Shown: positions 33,564-44,112 of the stretch, in pieces
Position numbering within the stretch: the stretch's first letter is position 1
Layout of the letters: each line of letters opens with the position of its first letter
NCBI GenBank assembly: GCA_913060515.1
Contig: CAJXRZ010000004.1
Location: 62,001 to 126,000, forward strand
DNA length: 64,000 nucleotides
Source of the DNA: an uncultured Pseudomonadota bacterium
GTDB lineage: Bacteria > Myxococcota_A > UBA796 > CAJQPC01
Reading direction: 5' to 3'
Made by a program: the position numbers and the translations under genes
The notes under the pieces: model-generated
The model's database searches: none
What the model was told of the DNA's origin: nothing
The model's input: the letters and a program-made list of their open reading frames with translations, nothing else

Positions 33564-33808
33564 ATGAAGGACTCCAGAATCTTCGGGTCCTTGGTGCTCA
33601 TCAGGTGGCCCTTGCAGCTCCGGCAGATGAACTTGAGCTTGATCGGCGGCGTGCTGACCCCCATGAAGAGCACGCAGAAGTTGCCCCAGGGGCTGTACTC
33701 CGGCTCTGCACTGACCATTATGTGGTCCACAGAGTAGCCGCAGCGGCAGGTTTTGCCTGCCGCTGCGTCCGTTACCAGTGCCTGTGCCGAGGGGCTTAGG
33801 CTTGCCAT
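33560..33808 (-). CDS. small Cys-rich, zinc-ribbon-like protein in oxidase cluster
   Basis: An 82-residue soluble protein with Cys21-x-Cys23 in 'TCRCGYSVDH' and Cys62-x2-Cys65 in 'CRSCKGH', plus a single Cys near 45. This arrangement suggests a metal site, zinc or copper. It is translationally tied to the cytochrome c gene (4-base overlap) and lies 8 bases after the subunit IV gene. Its position suggests an accessory role for the oxidase, perhaps metal delivery, but this is only context. Confidence 0.7.
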   Translation of the reverse strand: MASLSPSAQALVTDAAAGKTCRCGYSVDHIMVSAEPEYSPWGNFCVLFMGVSTPPIKLKFICRSCKGHLMSTKDPKILESFI

Positions 33809-33816
33809 GATGCGTC

Positions 33817-34476
33817 CTACTTCAAGGTCTTGATGTAGGCGGTAATGGCAACGATTTCGTCCTCTGTCACACCCAGGTCCTGCATGACCGGAGCGTAGCC
33901 CTCGACGATTTTGGCCTGTGGCTCAAGGATGGACTCTTTGATGTAGGCATCGTCCGCAGTGAGCTTGCTTCCGTCTGCCATGACCTCTTCACGGCCGTAG
34001 AGCCCCTTGAAGGATGGGCCGACCATCTTGCTGCCGTCCAGGGAGTGACAGCCGACGCAGCCCTTGTTGGCGTACAGGCTGGCGCCCAACTCCTCGGGGG
34101 TCATGTCACCCGCTTCCTCGTCGAACTTCTCGGAGGCGATGGCTTCGTCCATGCGCTGCTCAAAGTTGCCCGTGACAGCGAGGATGTCTCCGCGAGAGCT
34201 CAAGTCCGTCATCGTGAAGATGAAGAAGATGGCCATGAACCAGAAGCTGGCCAGGAAGACAAAGACGTTGAACTTGCGGTCGTACTTGAGGTGCATGAAC
34301 CAGGTGCCGACCAGGACGGCCTTGACCGTCGCAACGGCCATTGCAACCACAATGCTCAAAGTAGAAGGCAAGCCGATGACGGAGACCCCAACGGTCACCA
34401 CCGTGAGGACCAGTAGGGCCCCGTAGATGATGAAGTAGGTCTTTAGCGGCATGTGCTCGTGCTCGTGACCAGACAT
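33817..34476 (-). CDS. caa3 oxidase subunit IV fused to cytochrome c domain
   Basis: A 219-residue fusion. ATG at 34476 gives 'MSGHEHEHMPLKTYF', the usual His-rich subunit IV start; three membrane helices (about residues 14-32, 40-60, 72-90) match CoxD/CyoD-type subunit IV. Residues about 120-219 are a cytochrome c with 'CVGCHSLDG' and Met in 'YAPVMQDL'. The cytochrome domain is close to that on subunit II of the same cluster ('CVGCHSIDG', 'YAPSMPPF'). Start overlaps the subunit III stop by one base (TGATG). Confidence 0.9.
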   Translation of the reverse strand: MSGHEHEHMPLKTYFIIYGALLVLTVVTVGVSVIGLPSTLSIVVAMAVATVKAVLVGTWFMHLKYDRKFNVFVFLASFWFMAIFFIFTMTDLSSRGDILAVTGNFEQRMDEAIASEKFDEEAGDMTPEELGASLYANKGCVGCHSLDGSKMVGPSFKGLYGREEVMADGSKLTADDAYIKESILEPQAKIVEGYAPVMQDLGVTEDEIVAITAYIKTLK

Positions 34477-35162
34477 CACTTCACCAAGTACAAGAGGGGG
34501 AACAGGAAGATCCAGATGAGGTCGACCAAGTGCCAATACAGCCCGACGTTGTCGACAAAGCTGTAGTTGTTCTCGTTCATCTCACCCTTGGTGGCTCGCC
34601 ACATCAGATAGCCAATCAGGCCGACACCGATGAGCACGTGGAGTCCGTGCACGCCGGTCATCATGAAGTAGACCGAGAAGAAGATCTGAGGGGCGTGGTG
34701 CACTGCTTCCACCGCACCGACAGCTTCGCCGGCGTAGTAGATTCCGGGCATCAGGCCGTCATGAATCTTGTGGGAGTACTCGAAGTACTTGATTCCCATA
34801 AAGGCCAGCGCCAACACAGCGGTGACACCCAAGAGGGGGACCAGCTGCTTCTGCTTGCCCTGCTGCGCTGCGCGCACCGCCAGCGCCATGGTCAAGCTGC
34901 TGGTGAGCAGCGCCACGGTGTTGATGGCTCCGAGCCGCCAGTCCAGGTGGGCCAGAGCCTCCTGGAGGAAGGTCTCAGGGTAGAGAAAGCGCATGGAGAT
35001 GTAGGCCATGAAGAGGCCGCCGAAAAACAGCAACTCCTGGACCAGGAACAGCCACATGCCCATCTTGACGGCGTCATCCTGCTGGAACTTGTCCAGGAAG
35101 TGATGGGCCAGGTAGGGATTGCGGTCAGCGTTTGCTGCCGCGCCACCTTCGTTCGCATTCAT
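34476..35162 (-). CDS. coxC: cytochrome c oxidase subunit III
   Basis: A 228-residue membrane protein with five to six helices. 'AVKMGMWLFLVQELLFFGGL' near residue 32 and 'MTGVHGLHVLIG' and 'VGLYWHLVDLIWIFLF' near the C-terminus are subunit III signatures. It stabilises the oxidase core. ATG at 35162; 43-base gap to coxA. The stop overlaps the next start by one base. Confidence 0.95.
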   Translation of the reverse strand: MNANEGGAAANADRNPYLAHHFLDKFQQDDAVKMGMWLFLVQELLFFGGLFMAYISMRFLYPETFLQEALAHLDWRLGAINTVALLTSSLTMALAVRAAQQGKQKQLVPLLGVTAVLALAFMGIKYFEYSHKIHDGLMPGIYYAGEAVGAVEAVHHAPQIFFSVYFMMTGVHGLHVLIGVGLIGYLMWRATKGEMNENNYSFVDNVGLYWHLVDLIWIFLFPLLYLVK

Positions 35163-35205
35163 TTAAGTTTGCCTCACGGAGAGAGGTGAAGAGGGGGAGG
35201 GCCGC

Positions 35206-36849
<1,644 letters not shown>

Positions 36850-36856
36850 GGGTACC

Positions 36857-37855
36857 TCAGTCCAACGACTTGATGTAGTCGATGAGAGCGTTGATCTCGG
36901 TCTCGGAGAGCTGTCCCTCGAAGGGAGGCATCGAGGGTGCGTAGCCGGCGACGACCTTGGTGGTCGGGGCCAGGATGGACTCACGGATGTAGTCATCGTC
37001 CGCGACGATGGTGGTGCCGTCTGCCAGCTCTTCAGTGCGGCCGGAGAGGCCGTTCATGGGAGGGCCGACCAGCTTGGTGCCATCGATAGAGTGGCAGCCA
37101 ACGCAGGCCTTCTTGGTGAAGAGGCTCTCACCCAAGGCCACGCCGGTCAGGTCACCTTCCGCCTCAGCGACAGCCTGCTGGCTGGCCAACCAAGCGTCGT
37201 ACTCGTCCTGTGGAAGGACCTTGACGGTGTTCAGCATGACGCTGTGACCGTCTCCGCAGTACTCGGTGCAGAAGATGTGGTGCTCACCGGGCTCTGGGGC
37301 GTTGAACCAAACCACGGTGTAGCGGCCGGGAACCACGTCCTTCTTGACTCGGAAGTCCGGGACGAAGAAGGAGTGAAGCACGTCCTTGGAGGACATGGTC
37401 AAGCGCACGTTGGTGTCCGCTGGGACCACCAACTCGCTCGCCTCGATGCCCTCGGAGGGGTACTCGAATGCCCAGGACCACTTCTGAGCCACGACGCGAA
37501 CGTCGTAGGAATCAGCCGGGGGAATGACAGATTCCACGTAAACGCGGAAACCGGTCACAAACATGACGACCGACAGGATCAGCGGCACCACGGCCCAGAC
37601 CAACTCGAGGCTGTGTGAGCCCTTGTTCGAGCTCGTCTTCTCGCCTTCCTTCTTCTGCTTGTACTTGAAAGCGAAGAAGATCACCGCGCCCATCATGAGC
37701 ACGAAGAAGGCGATGTCCACCCAGTAGATGAAGTAGAAAACCTTGTCCACGTCGGGAGCCAAAGTGGAGGCTTGAGGCGGCATCCAGAAGGTCTTGCCTT
37801 GGCCTGCTGCGGCCTCACCCAAACCCAATAGTGGGAGAAGGAGGGAGGGGATCAT
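36857..37855 (-). CDS. coxB: cytochrome c oxidase subunit II with C-terminal cytochrome c (caa3 type)
   Basis: A 332-residue protein. ATG at 37855 overlaps the Sco stop (ATGA) and gives a signal peptide, followed by two membrane helices. The CuA domain has His in 'HSFFVPDFR' and the '[12 protein letters not shown]' site. The C-terminal domain (about 245-332) is a cytochrome c with 'CVGCHSIDG' and Met in 'YAPSMPPF', the hallmark of caa3 oxidases. It receives electrons from soluble or membrane cytochromes. coxA follows after 7 bases. Confidence 0.96.
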   Translation of the reverse strand: MIPSLLLPLLGLGEAAAGQGKTFWMPPQASTLAPDVDKVFYFIYWVDIAFFVLMMGAVIFFAFKYKQKKEGEKTSSNKGSHSLELVWAVVPLILSVVMFVTGFRVYVESVIPPADSYDVRVVAQKWSWAFEYPSEGIEASELVVPADTNVRLTMSSKDVLHSFFVPDFRVKKDVVPGRYTVVWFNAPEPGEHHIFCTEYCGDGHSVMLNTVKVLPQDEYDAWLASQQAVAEAEGDLTGVALGESLFTKKACVGCHSIDGTKLVGPPMNGLSGRTEELADGTTIVADDDYIRESILAPTTKVVAGYAPSMPPFEGQLSETEINALIDYIKSLD

Positions 37856-38682
37856 GCGCTTGCACTCCTGTTTTGTCCTGAGCTCTTCTCGCGTCGCCAC
37901 ATCACTGCGCCGAGTCCACCCATCGCCAGCAATGTGGCGATTCCTCCAAGGCGCATGACGCCCAAGGCTGCGGGGGTGTACTCGCCTGTGCTGTCGTCGT
38001 AGCGAAAGCAGCTTAGAACAAGCTTTTCAACCGGTGAACCCACCCGCCCTTCGCTGGCCTCCATCAAGGCAAACTTCAGGTCGCGGGGGGGATAAATGAT
38101 TCCGTAGAGATAGCGGGCAACGAAGCCCTGTGGGGCCAAGAAGGTCAGCACCGCTGGGTGCGCCCACTGGCCAGTGTTCTCGTCGTAGGCGTAGCCGTAG
38201 CCAATGCTGTCCGCGAGGGCGCGCACATTGCTTTCGGTTCCCGTGAGGAAGTGCCACTCGACATCTGGGCCGCGGCCCAGCTCTTCCAGGTAGCTGAGGC
38301 GCTTTCCTGATGCGACGTCCGGCCCCTCGCTGGGGTCGATGCTGACCGTGACGATGCGAAACTCTTCGCCTGCGGTCCAGTCCAGCTCTTGCAGCCCTTG
38401 AAGAAGGCCGTTGAGCTGGGTGCTGCAGAGGGTCTCGCAGGTGTAGTAGTTCAGGGTCAGCAGGACGGGTTTTCCGTCCTGAAGGTAGTCCCCAAACTTC
38501 ACGCTCTGGCCGTCTTGGTCGACGAAGCTCAGATCTGGGTCAACGTCGTTGCCCAGGCGCTCCGTGACCGTGCTGGCCGCGTATCCCTCGGGGGTCGCGC
38601 CAAGCTCCGCCATGGCGCTGCCACTCCACCCGGCGGATGCCAGGAGGAGGGTGCCCAGTGCGGTGGCGCGGCCAAAGTTCAT
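37852..38682 (-). CDS. SCO1/SenC-family copper chaperone
   Basis: A 276-residue protein with a signal peptide (cleavage near 'AMAELGA'), a thioredoxin-fold domain with copper-binding Cys-x3-Cys in 'YYTCETLCSTQL' and the conserved His in 'HPAVL'. A C-terminal membrane helix (about 243-262) is unusual; most Sco proteins are anchored at the N-terminus. It inserts copper into the CuA site of subunit II. It overlaps the genes on both sides by 4 bases. Confidence 0.93.
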   Translation of the reverse strand: MNFGRATALGTLLLASAGWSGSAMAELGATPEGYAASTVTERLGNDVDPDLSFVDQDGQSVKFGDYLQDGKPVLLTLNYYTCETLCSTQLNGLLQGLQELDWTAGEEFRIVTVSIDPSEGPDVASGKRLSYLEELGRGPDVEWHFLTGTESNVRALADSIGYGYAYDENTGQWAHPAVLTFLAPQGFVARYLYGIIYPPRDLKFALMEASEGRVGSPVEKLVLSCFRYDDSTGEYTPAALGVMRLGGIATLLAMGGLGAVMWRREKSSGQNRSASA

Positions 38683-38894
38683 CGAGGAACAGGTCCGTCG
38701 AGGCGCTCGGAGTAGCCCTTGGTCACGAGCTCTTCTCCGACGATGTGGTCGTAGTAGCCAACCGTGAAGGTCACCATGCCGATGACGACGACGGTGAGCA
38801 CCGCAGCGATGACCAGCAGCATGTTGACGGGAATGTCGTCCGGCTCGTAGCCGGGGCCGATGTCACCCTGTACGGGGGCGTGCGAGTCGCTCAT
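38679..38894 (-). CDS. small single-span membrane protein of caa3 cluster
   Basis: A 71-residue protein. An acidic N-terminus (Asp, Gly, Pro) is followed by one membrane helix (about residues 24-45, 'MLLVIAAVLTVVVIGMVTFT') and a soluble tail with Tyr-Asp-His and Glu/Arg. It is the first gene of the oxidase cluster, overlapping sco by 4 bases. Small membrane subunits or assembly proteins in this position are known in several oxidase operons; the specific role is not known. Confidence 0.8.
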   Translation of the reverse strand: MSDSHAPVQGDIGPGYEPDDIPVNMLLVIAAVLTVVVIGMVTFTVGYYDHIVGEELVTKGYSERLDGPVPR

Positions 38895-38969
38895 GGCGAA
38901 TTCCTGCGCTGTGGGAAGGGCCGGCGGCGTTTTGCCGCAGGCTCGTCTCGGGGAAGATGGGTCTAATCG

Positions 38970-38988
38970 TTGAAGAGGGGGGGTTCAA
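38970..38988. promoter_or_regulatory. inverted repeat in leader of oxidase cluster
   Basis: TTGAA (38970-38974) and TTCAA (38984-38988) flank nine G/A bases in the 124-base gap between ctaB and the oxidase cluster. The same bases on the minus strand read TTGAAC followed 17 bases later by TAGACC, a weak promoter match. A small hairpin (38924-38938, 5-bp stem, GTTTT loop) also lies here. No gene is visible in 38895-39018. Confidence 0.3.
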
Positions 38989-39018
38989 TGAGCCCGCAGG
39001 CCCTTGACACTCAAAGAG

Positions 39019-39909
39019 TCAAAGCACTGCGACATCTACCAGCATGAAGGCGAAGAGCCCCATCAAGTAGAGGTTCGAAGCCATGAAGAAACTGCGATCC
39101 ACCGCGTGATCCTGGGCCCGCAGAACGCCGATGCAGCGCCAAGTAAACCACAGGCCCAATGCCACGGCCGAGGCCCCGTAGAGCCAGCCCATGTAGCCGA
39201 CTGCAACGGGTGCCAAGCTGATGGGAACCAGGAGCAGGGTGTAGGCCAGCATGCGCCATCGGGTGGGCTGGTCGCCCACAACGTTGGGCATCATGGGAAT
39301 GCCTGCGGAGGCGTACTCCTCCTTGCGGAAGAGCGCGATGGCCCAGAAGTGCGGTGGGGTCCAGAAGAAGATGATCAGGAAGAGCATCAAGCTGCCCCAG
39401 CCGATGCTTCCAGTCAGAGCGGCGTCGGCGATCAAGGGCGTGGTCGCCCCGGCTGCGCCGCCGATGACGATGTTCTGGGGGGTACGTGGCTTGAGCCACA
39501 TGGTGTAGACCAGCACGTAGAAGGCGATGCTTCCTGCGCCGACCGCGGCGGCTACCCAGCCACCCGTGAGCCAGAGAACTGCGGTCGAGACGACGCTGAG
39601 CAGCATGCCGTAGAAGGCCGCGTGGCCCGGTGCCATCTGGGCCACAGGGAGTGGGCGGCTCTGCGTTCTCGCCATCCGTGCGTCACTTTCGCGCTCCACG
39701 TACGCGTTCAGGACGGAGCAAGCCGCGCCGGCAAGGGCGGTCCCAAGGAGCACCCAGAGGGTCTTGGAGAGGCTTGGCAATCCGGTCTGGTTCATCGCGA
39801 ACACAGGCAGGCCTGTGAACAACACCAGTGCCAGGACGCGTGGGCGCGTCATCTGGACGTACAGGTCCAAGACCTGTCGAGGGCTGCGTTTTATTACGGA
39901 TGCGTTCAT
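39019..39909 (-). CDS. ctaB: protoheme IX farnesyltransferase (heme O synthase)
   Basis: A 296-residue UbiA-family prenyltransferase with about nine membrane helices. The prenyl-diphosphate Asp motif 'NAYVERESDARMART' lies near residue 68, and the second motif region is 'YTMWLKPRTPQN'. It attaches a farnesyl tail to heme B to give heme O, the precursor of heme A for the adjoining oxidase. ATG at 39909 overlaps the ctaA stop by 4 bases. Confidence 0.97.
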   Translation of the reverse strand: MNASVIKRSPRQVLDLYVQMTRPRVLALVLFTGLPVFAMNQTGLPSLSKTLWVLLGTALAGAACSVLNAYVERESDARMARTQSRPLPVAQMAPGHAAFYGMLLSVVSTAVLWLTGGWVAAAVGAGSIAFYVLVYTMWLKPRTPQNIVIGGAAGATTPLIADAALTGSIGWGSLMLFLIIFFWTPPHFWAIALFRKEEYASAGIPMMPNVVGDQPTRWRMLAYTLLLVPISLAPVAVGYMGWLYGASAVALGLWFTWRCIGVLRAQDHAVDRSFFMASNLYLMGLFAFMLVDVAVL

Positions 39910-40883
39910 GCGGTCTCACCCATGGAGGGCTGCGCGGGCACAGACTCTACACCACCCGCAGGGCGTTGCAGGTAGTCCTGAATCATCAGGCCCGTGGTCA
40001 GGCAGAGCATTGCTGCGACTGCGGAGTGGCCCGCGGTGACTTCGACGGGGAGCTGCCAGAGCACGTTGGCGACGCCCAAGGCGACTTGGACGAAGACCAG
40101 AGCCAAGGCGATGCGCGCCTTCTTGCCGAGGGTGTCGTGGTCCCAAGCCAGCACGGCGACGACCACGTAGGAAAGGGCGACCGTGTAGGCGGTGGTTCGG
40201 TGCATCAGATGAAGGCCAACAGGCCCCTCCCACGTTGGAAACCACAGGTTGCCTACGCAGGCTGGCCAGTTCACACAAGCTAGACCGGCGTGCTGCGAAG
40301 ACACCAGGCCTCCCAGCGCCATCTGCGCCACCAGCAAGGCAGCGGTCAGTGGAAGGAGGACCCGCAGAATGGGCTTGCGAATGGCTGGTCTGGGTTGGGG
40401 CGTGTACCCCCGCCAGAGAAGCACAGCGAGCAGGCCGAAGGAGAGGGCCACGCTGTTGCCGACCAGGAGGTGACTGGTCACAGTCCAACTCGCGAGCAGC
40501 TGGAGGACGGTCAGGCCACCCAGAACGATCTGGACCAGAAGAACGAGCCAAGCGGCGATGAGCCACTTGCCGAGGAGCTTTCGGCCCGCCGCTGAGCTGG
40601 CTACCCAGATGCTCAGTCCCAAGAGAATCAGAGAGATGCTCCCGGCGAGAGCGCGATGGCCCCACTCGAAGAACACCCCGAAGTCCAGGGCCGGGACCAA
40701 CTCGCCAAAGCAGAGTGGCCAGTCAGGACAGGCCAAGCCGGCCCCTTGGGCTCGAACAATCGCACCGAAGACGACCAGCAGGTAGGTCATCACCGTCAGC
40801 ACAATGAAGGACCAAGCCTGGGCGCGCAGCACTTTGGCAGATGGCCTGGGTGCGTTGCCTGTGTCGGTGGGGCTTCCGGACAT
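39906..40883 (-). CDS. ctaA: heme A synthase
   Basis: A 325-residue membrane protein of eight helices in two homologous halves. Each half has a Cys pair in an extracytoplasmic loop: 'ACPDWPLC' near residue 51 and 'ACVNWPAC' near 206, and paired heme His in 'EWGHRALAG' and 'LMHRTTAY'. It oxidises the heme O methyl to formyl. It overlaps ctaB by 4 bases and starts 9 bases after the purN stop. Confidence 0.96.
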   Translation of the reverse strand: MSGSPTDTGNAPRPSAKVLRAQAWSFIVLTVMTYLLVVFGAIVRAQGAGLACPDWPLCFGELVPALDFGVFFEWGHRALAGSISLILLGLSIWVASSAAGRKLLGKWLIAAWLVLLVQIVLGGLTVLQLLASWTVTSHLLVGNSVALSFGLLAVLLWRGYTPQPRPAIRKPILRVLLPLTAALLVAQMALGGLVSSQHAGLACVNWPACVGNLWFPTWEGPVGLHLMHRTTAYTVALSYVVVAVLAWDHDTLGKKARIALALVFVQVALGVANVLWQLPVEVTAGHSAVAAMLCLTTGLMIQDYLQRPAGGVESVPAQPSMGETA

Positions 40884-40892
40884 GCCCGCTGT

Positions 40893-41558
40893 CTATGCTC
40901 CCTGAGTGGGGTCGGCAAGCAGGGCCGGGTCGAGCAGCAGCAGTGCCTCTCCGTGGGCCAATTGCACCATTGCGGCGCCATCCTTCACTTGGAGGCGTCC
41001 CTCGGCGGCCATGCGCAGACACATTGGGTAGAGCTTGTGCTCCATAGTCAAGATTCGCGCGACCAAGTCGTCCCGTGTGTCCATCGGAGAGACGAAGGTC
41101 GCGGCTTGCGCAACAATCGGTCCGGTGTCTGTGCCAGAATCAACGAAATGTACGCTTGCGCCTGCGATTCTGACGCCCGATGCCAAGGCCTGACCTTGCC
41201 CATCCATGCCAGGGAAGGACGGAAGAAGGGCTGGATGGATGTTGAGTACCCGCCACGGCCATTGGTCCAAGAAGGCGGGGCTCAGGATGCGCATGAAGCC
41301 GGCACATGCCACCCATTGGACCCCATGTTCCCCTAGGGTTTCGCTCAGCTTGGCCTCGAATGCGGCCCGGCTGCCCCACCCCCGATGGGGCACGTGGATG
41401 GCCGGAATCCCAGCCGCTCGTGCCCGCTCCAAGCCATAGGCCTCCTCCTTGTTGGAGATGACCACAGCGATGCGGGCAGGAAAGTCGCCTTGGCAGGCGT
41501 CAATGAGTGCCTGAAGGTTGGTGCCTGAGCCGCTGAGCAGGACGCCGACTTGAATCAC
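40893..41558 (-). CDS. purN: phosphoribosylglycinamide formyltransferase
   Basis: A 221-residue enzyme of the third step of purine synthesis (10-formyl-THF to GAR). '[16 protein letters not shown]' is the phosphate-binding N-terminus; '[13 protein letters not shown]' holds the catalytic His and '[13 protein letters not shown]' the Asp. It overlaps purM by 4 bases, and ctaA follows 9 bases downstream, so purine and heme A genes share a transcript. Confidence 0.97.
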   Translation of the reverse strand: MIQVGVLLSGSGTNLQALIDACQGDFPARIAVVISNKEEAYGLERARAAGIPAIHVPHRGWGSRAAFEAKLSETLGEHGVQWVACAGFMRILSPAFLDQWPWRVLNIHPALLPSFPGMDGQGQALASGVRIAGASVHFVDSGTDTGPIVAQAATFVSPMDTRDDLVARILTMEHKLYPMCLRMAAEGRLQVKDGAAMVQLAHGEALLLLDPALLADPTQGA

Positions 41559-42529
41559 TTGATGACCACGCCAGGGGTGCTGTTGACCACTCCGATGCGG
41601 GTGGCGCCGGGCAGCTCTACGCCCTCTGGGGCGACGCCGATGAGGCCTACTCCCATGTTGAAGGTCCGGTACAGCTCCCGTTCGCTCAGGCTGCCCTCTC
41701 GCTCCAGCAGCCCAAAGATTCCAGGAATCTCCCAGCTACCGCGCTCAATGGTCGCACCCAAGCCCTCTGGAAGGATCCGAGGAATGTTCTCGTAGAAGCC
41801 GCCGCCGGTCACGTGGACCCAGCCCCGTACCTGCTTGCGCAGCGCCAGCATCTCCTTCACGTAGATGCGGGTCGGTGTCAGCAAGACTTCCTTGAGGGGG
41901 CGGCCCAGGCCGTGGTCTGCCTCCCAGTCCAATGCGTCCACGATGTGCCGAACCAGGGAGAATCCGTTGCTGTGCAAGCCGGAGCTGGCAAAGCCCCAGA
42001 GCACATCGCCCGCCTGGATGTTCTCGCCAGTGATGACCTCATCTCGCTCGACTGCGCCGACAGCGAAGCCGGCCAAGTCGTAGTGGCCCGGGCCATACAT
42101 GCCGGGCATCTCAGCGGTCTCTCCACCGATCAGCGCACAGCCGGCCTGCCGGCAGCCTTCCGCGATGCCCTCGACGACCTGGACGGCCACCTCTGGGCTG
42201 AGCTTGCCGGTGGCGAAGTAGTCCAAGAAGAACAGGGGCTCGGCGCCGCTGACCGCGATGTCGTTGACGCACATCGCCACCAGGTCAATGCCGATGCTCT
42301 GATGTTGATTGAGCCGCTGAGCGACGAGCAGCTTGGTGCCGACCCCGTCGGTCCCGCTCACCAGCACAGGGTTCTCGTACTTGCCCAGGGCGAAGAGGCC
42401 GCCGAAGCCGCCCAGGCCCGTCAGAACCTCGGGTCGGAAGGTGCTCTTTACGGCCGGGCCGATGCCCTTGACCACGGCCTCCCCCGCGTCAATGTCCACT
42501 CCAGCTCGCTTGTATGCGTCGTCCGACAT
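41555..42529 (-). CDS. purM: phosphoribosylformylglycinamidine cyclo-ligase
   Basis: A 324-residue AIR synthetase. Conserved '[15 protein letters not shown]' at the N-terminus, '[14 protein letters not shown]', '[19 protein letters not shown]' and '[11 protein letters not shown]' are all present. It closes the imidazole ring in purine synthesis. First gene of the pur-cta-cox block; ATG at 42529, with 85 bases to the next upstream gene. Confidence 0.97.
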   Translation of the reverse strand: MSDDAYKRAGVDIDAGEAVVKGIGPAVKSTFRPEVLTGLGGFGGLFALGKYENPVLVSGTDGVGTKLLVAQRLNQHQSIGIDLVAMCVNDIAVSGAEPLFFLDYFATGKLSPEVAVQVVEGIAEGCRQAGCALIGGETAEMPGMYGPGHYDLAGFAVGAVERDEVITGENIQAGDVLWGFASSGLHSNGFSLVRHIVDALDWEADHGLGRPLKEVLLTPTRIYVKEMLALRKQVRGWVHVTGGGFYENIPRILPEGLGATIERGSWEIPGIFGLLEREGSLSERELYRTFNMGVGLIGVAPEGVELPGATRIGVVNSTPGVVIK

Positions 42530-42614
42530 GAGGGCCTCCTGCTGGGGCTGCCTTATTCGGAGGGGCTGTGACGCAGAGAAACGGTCTGGCGACGCTTGGC
42601 CTGGAGTGGGCCCG

Positions 42615-43130
42615 CTACTCGGTGTCGCCGTCGCTTCCGTCCATCTTCGGTGTCACACCGCTTGCGACCATCGGCTCCGAGATCTCGCCAGAGGCGTCGA
42701 CAATTCGGGCTGCGAAGTCGTAGGCCGTGTTGGCCTCGATGGCGCTTCCAACCTGCAAGTTGAGCGCAATCATGCCGCTCCCGCTCGCCTCGAAGCTTTC
42801 GCAAGCGCCGTCGGAGGCGATGGTCGCGGGGTACTCGTTGTCGGGGCTTCCGGAGGTGTCGATGTCCCCGTCGCCGTCCGCCTCCCACCACATCTCAAGC
42901 ACCACTTGATTCAGGTTTCCGTCGGCATCCGTGGCTTCGACCTGGAGCTGAATGGTCGGGAAATCGGTGCCGTCAAAGTCTACAATGCCACCGTTGCCAA
43001 GGGTAAAGCTTGTGATTTCGGGGTTGTTTCCCTCGCAAACTTCTGCGGTGTCATCGGTGCGCACAGGGGGCGCCTCGCTTCCGGTGTCGTCAGGGGTCGT
43101 GCAGGCCAGCAGGATCGTCCAGAGCATCAA
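42615..43130 (-). CDS. small predicted lipoprotein
   Basis: A 171-residue product starting '[10 protein letters not shown]' (Cys10), with a linker holding Asp-Asp-Thr-Gly. The body looks like a single Ig-like or cadherin-like beta domain ('[19 protein letters not shown]', '[15 protein letters not shown]') with two further Cys, probably at the cell surface. No family is assigned. It is divergent from the hydrolase gene at 43201. Confidence 0.75.
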   Translation of the reverse strand: MMLWTILLACTTPDDTGSEAPPVRTDDTAEVCEGNNPEITSFTLGNGGIVDFDGTDFPTIQLQVEATDADGNLNQVVLEMWWEADGDGDIDTSGSPDNEYPATIASDGACESFEASGSGMIALNLQVGSAIEANTAYDFAARIVDASGEISEPMVASGVTPKMDGSDGDTE

Positions 43131-43200
43131 GCCCTCCTCGTCTTCTCAAGGTATCACCGCTCGGGCCTGATCGGGGTTAGCTGGCACATGCGAGGTCAGC

Positions 43201-43974
43201 ATGCCCCTTTCCGGCGCCCCCACCCGCTTCTATCGCTACCTTCGTGGCCAGCTTGGCTCGGTGCGCGAGGTTTACGGCCAGGGCAACAGCATTGTCCGGC
43301 GCGGTGACTTGGGTCAGAAGGAAGAGACCGTGCTGCTGCTGCACGGATTCATGCAGACCCGAGCGGTTTGGCAGGTCATGGAAGACCGCCTTCGCTACGA
43401 CGGCTATGGCGTGTTCAGCTTCGACTTGGGCGGCTTGTTCTACCGCTTCAACACCAAGCCGATCCCTGAGCTGGCCGAGACCATCCACGCCAAGCTCGAG
43501 GGCATCTGTCAGCGCTACGGCTTGGAGAGCTTCCACATCGTGGGCCACAGCAAGGGCGGGCTCATCGCGCGTCACTACATCCAGAATCTGGGTGGTTCCC
43601 GTCGGGTGCGCAGCCTCACCACGCTCGGCTCTCCGCATCACGGCACGCCGACTGCGCTGCTGGGCGTTGCGCTCTTTGGTGGTGGCCTGATCTCGCGCAG
43701 CCCCTGGCAGATGCTGCCTGGCAGCAAGACCGTTCGCGCGCTGGCCGAGGACACGTTTCCTGGTCACGTGCCTTTCACCAGCATCTACAGCAAGAGTGAC
43801 CTGGTCTGCCCTCACTGGAGCAGCAGGCTGAATCCCAGGGCAGGGGAGACCAGCATGCGCAACATCGAGGTCGAAGGCGTCGGGCACACCGCTCTGTGTC
43901 ACGACCCCGGCGTCTACATCAAGCTGCGCGGCTGCTTGGAAGAGAGCGCGCGGGTGTGGAAGGCGCGCCGCTGA
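43201..43974 (+). CDS. alpha/beta hydrolase, lipase/esterase-like
   Basis: A 257-residue protein without a signal peptide. 'TVLLLHGFMQTRAVW' forms the oxyanion loop; the nucleophile elbow is 'GHSKGG' (Ser near residue 117), 'LGSPHHGTP' follows, and the acid is near 'SKSDLVCP' with His in 'EGVGHTAL'. The pattern resembles PGAP1-like or triacylglycerol lipases. GTTAGCTGG lies at 43176-43184 before the ATG. Convergent with the kinase gene at 44113, with a shared terminator. Confidence 0.85.
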   Translation: MPLSGAPTRFYRYLRGQLGSVREVYGQGNSIVRRGDLGQKEETVLLLHGFMQTRAVWQVMEDRLRYDGYGVFSFDLGGLFYRFNTKPIPELAETIHAKLEGICQRYGLESFHIVGHSKGGLIARHYIQNLGGSRRVRSLTTLGSPHHGTPTALLGVALFGGGLISRSPWQMLPGSKTVRALAEDTFPGHVPFTSIYSKSDLVCPHWSSRLNPRAGETSMRNIEVEGVGHTALCHDPGVYIKLRGCLEESARVWKARR

Positions 43975-44057
43975 GTTTTTGGCCCCCCTTCATCACGGGG
44001 GTCAGCGGGCAGTAGCCCGACTCTCTCCGAAGTGGGCCGCCTTAGGGCGCGAACACG

Positions 44058-44092
44058 AAAAAGCCCCCTCCCAGGTGGGAAGAGGCTCTTTT
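44058..44092. terminator. bidirectional intrinsic terminator
   Basis: An imperfect GC stem (AGCC..TCCC with GGGA..GGCT, loop AGGT) is flanked by AAAAA (44058-44062) on one side and TCTTTT on the other. It ends the minus-strand kinase transcript and can end the plus-strand hydrolase transcript. Confidence 0.65.
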
Positions 44093-44112
44093 GGTCGCAA
44101 GCAGCGGAAACC

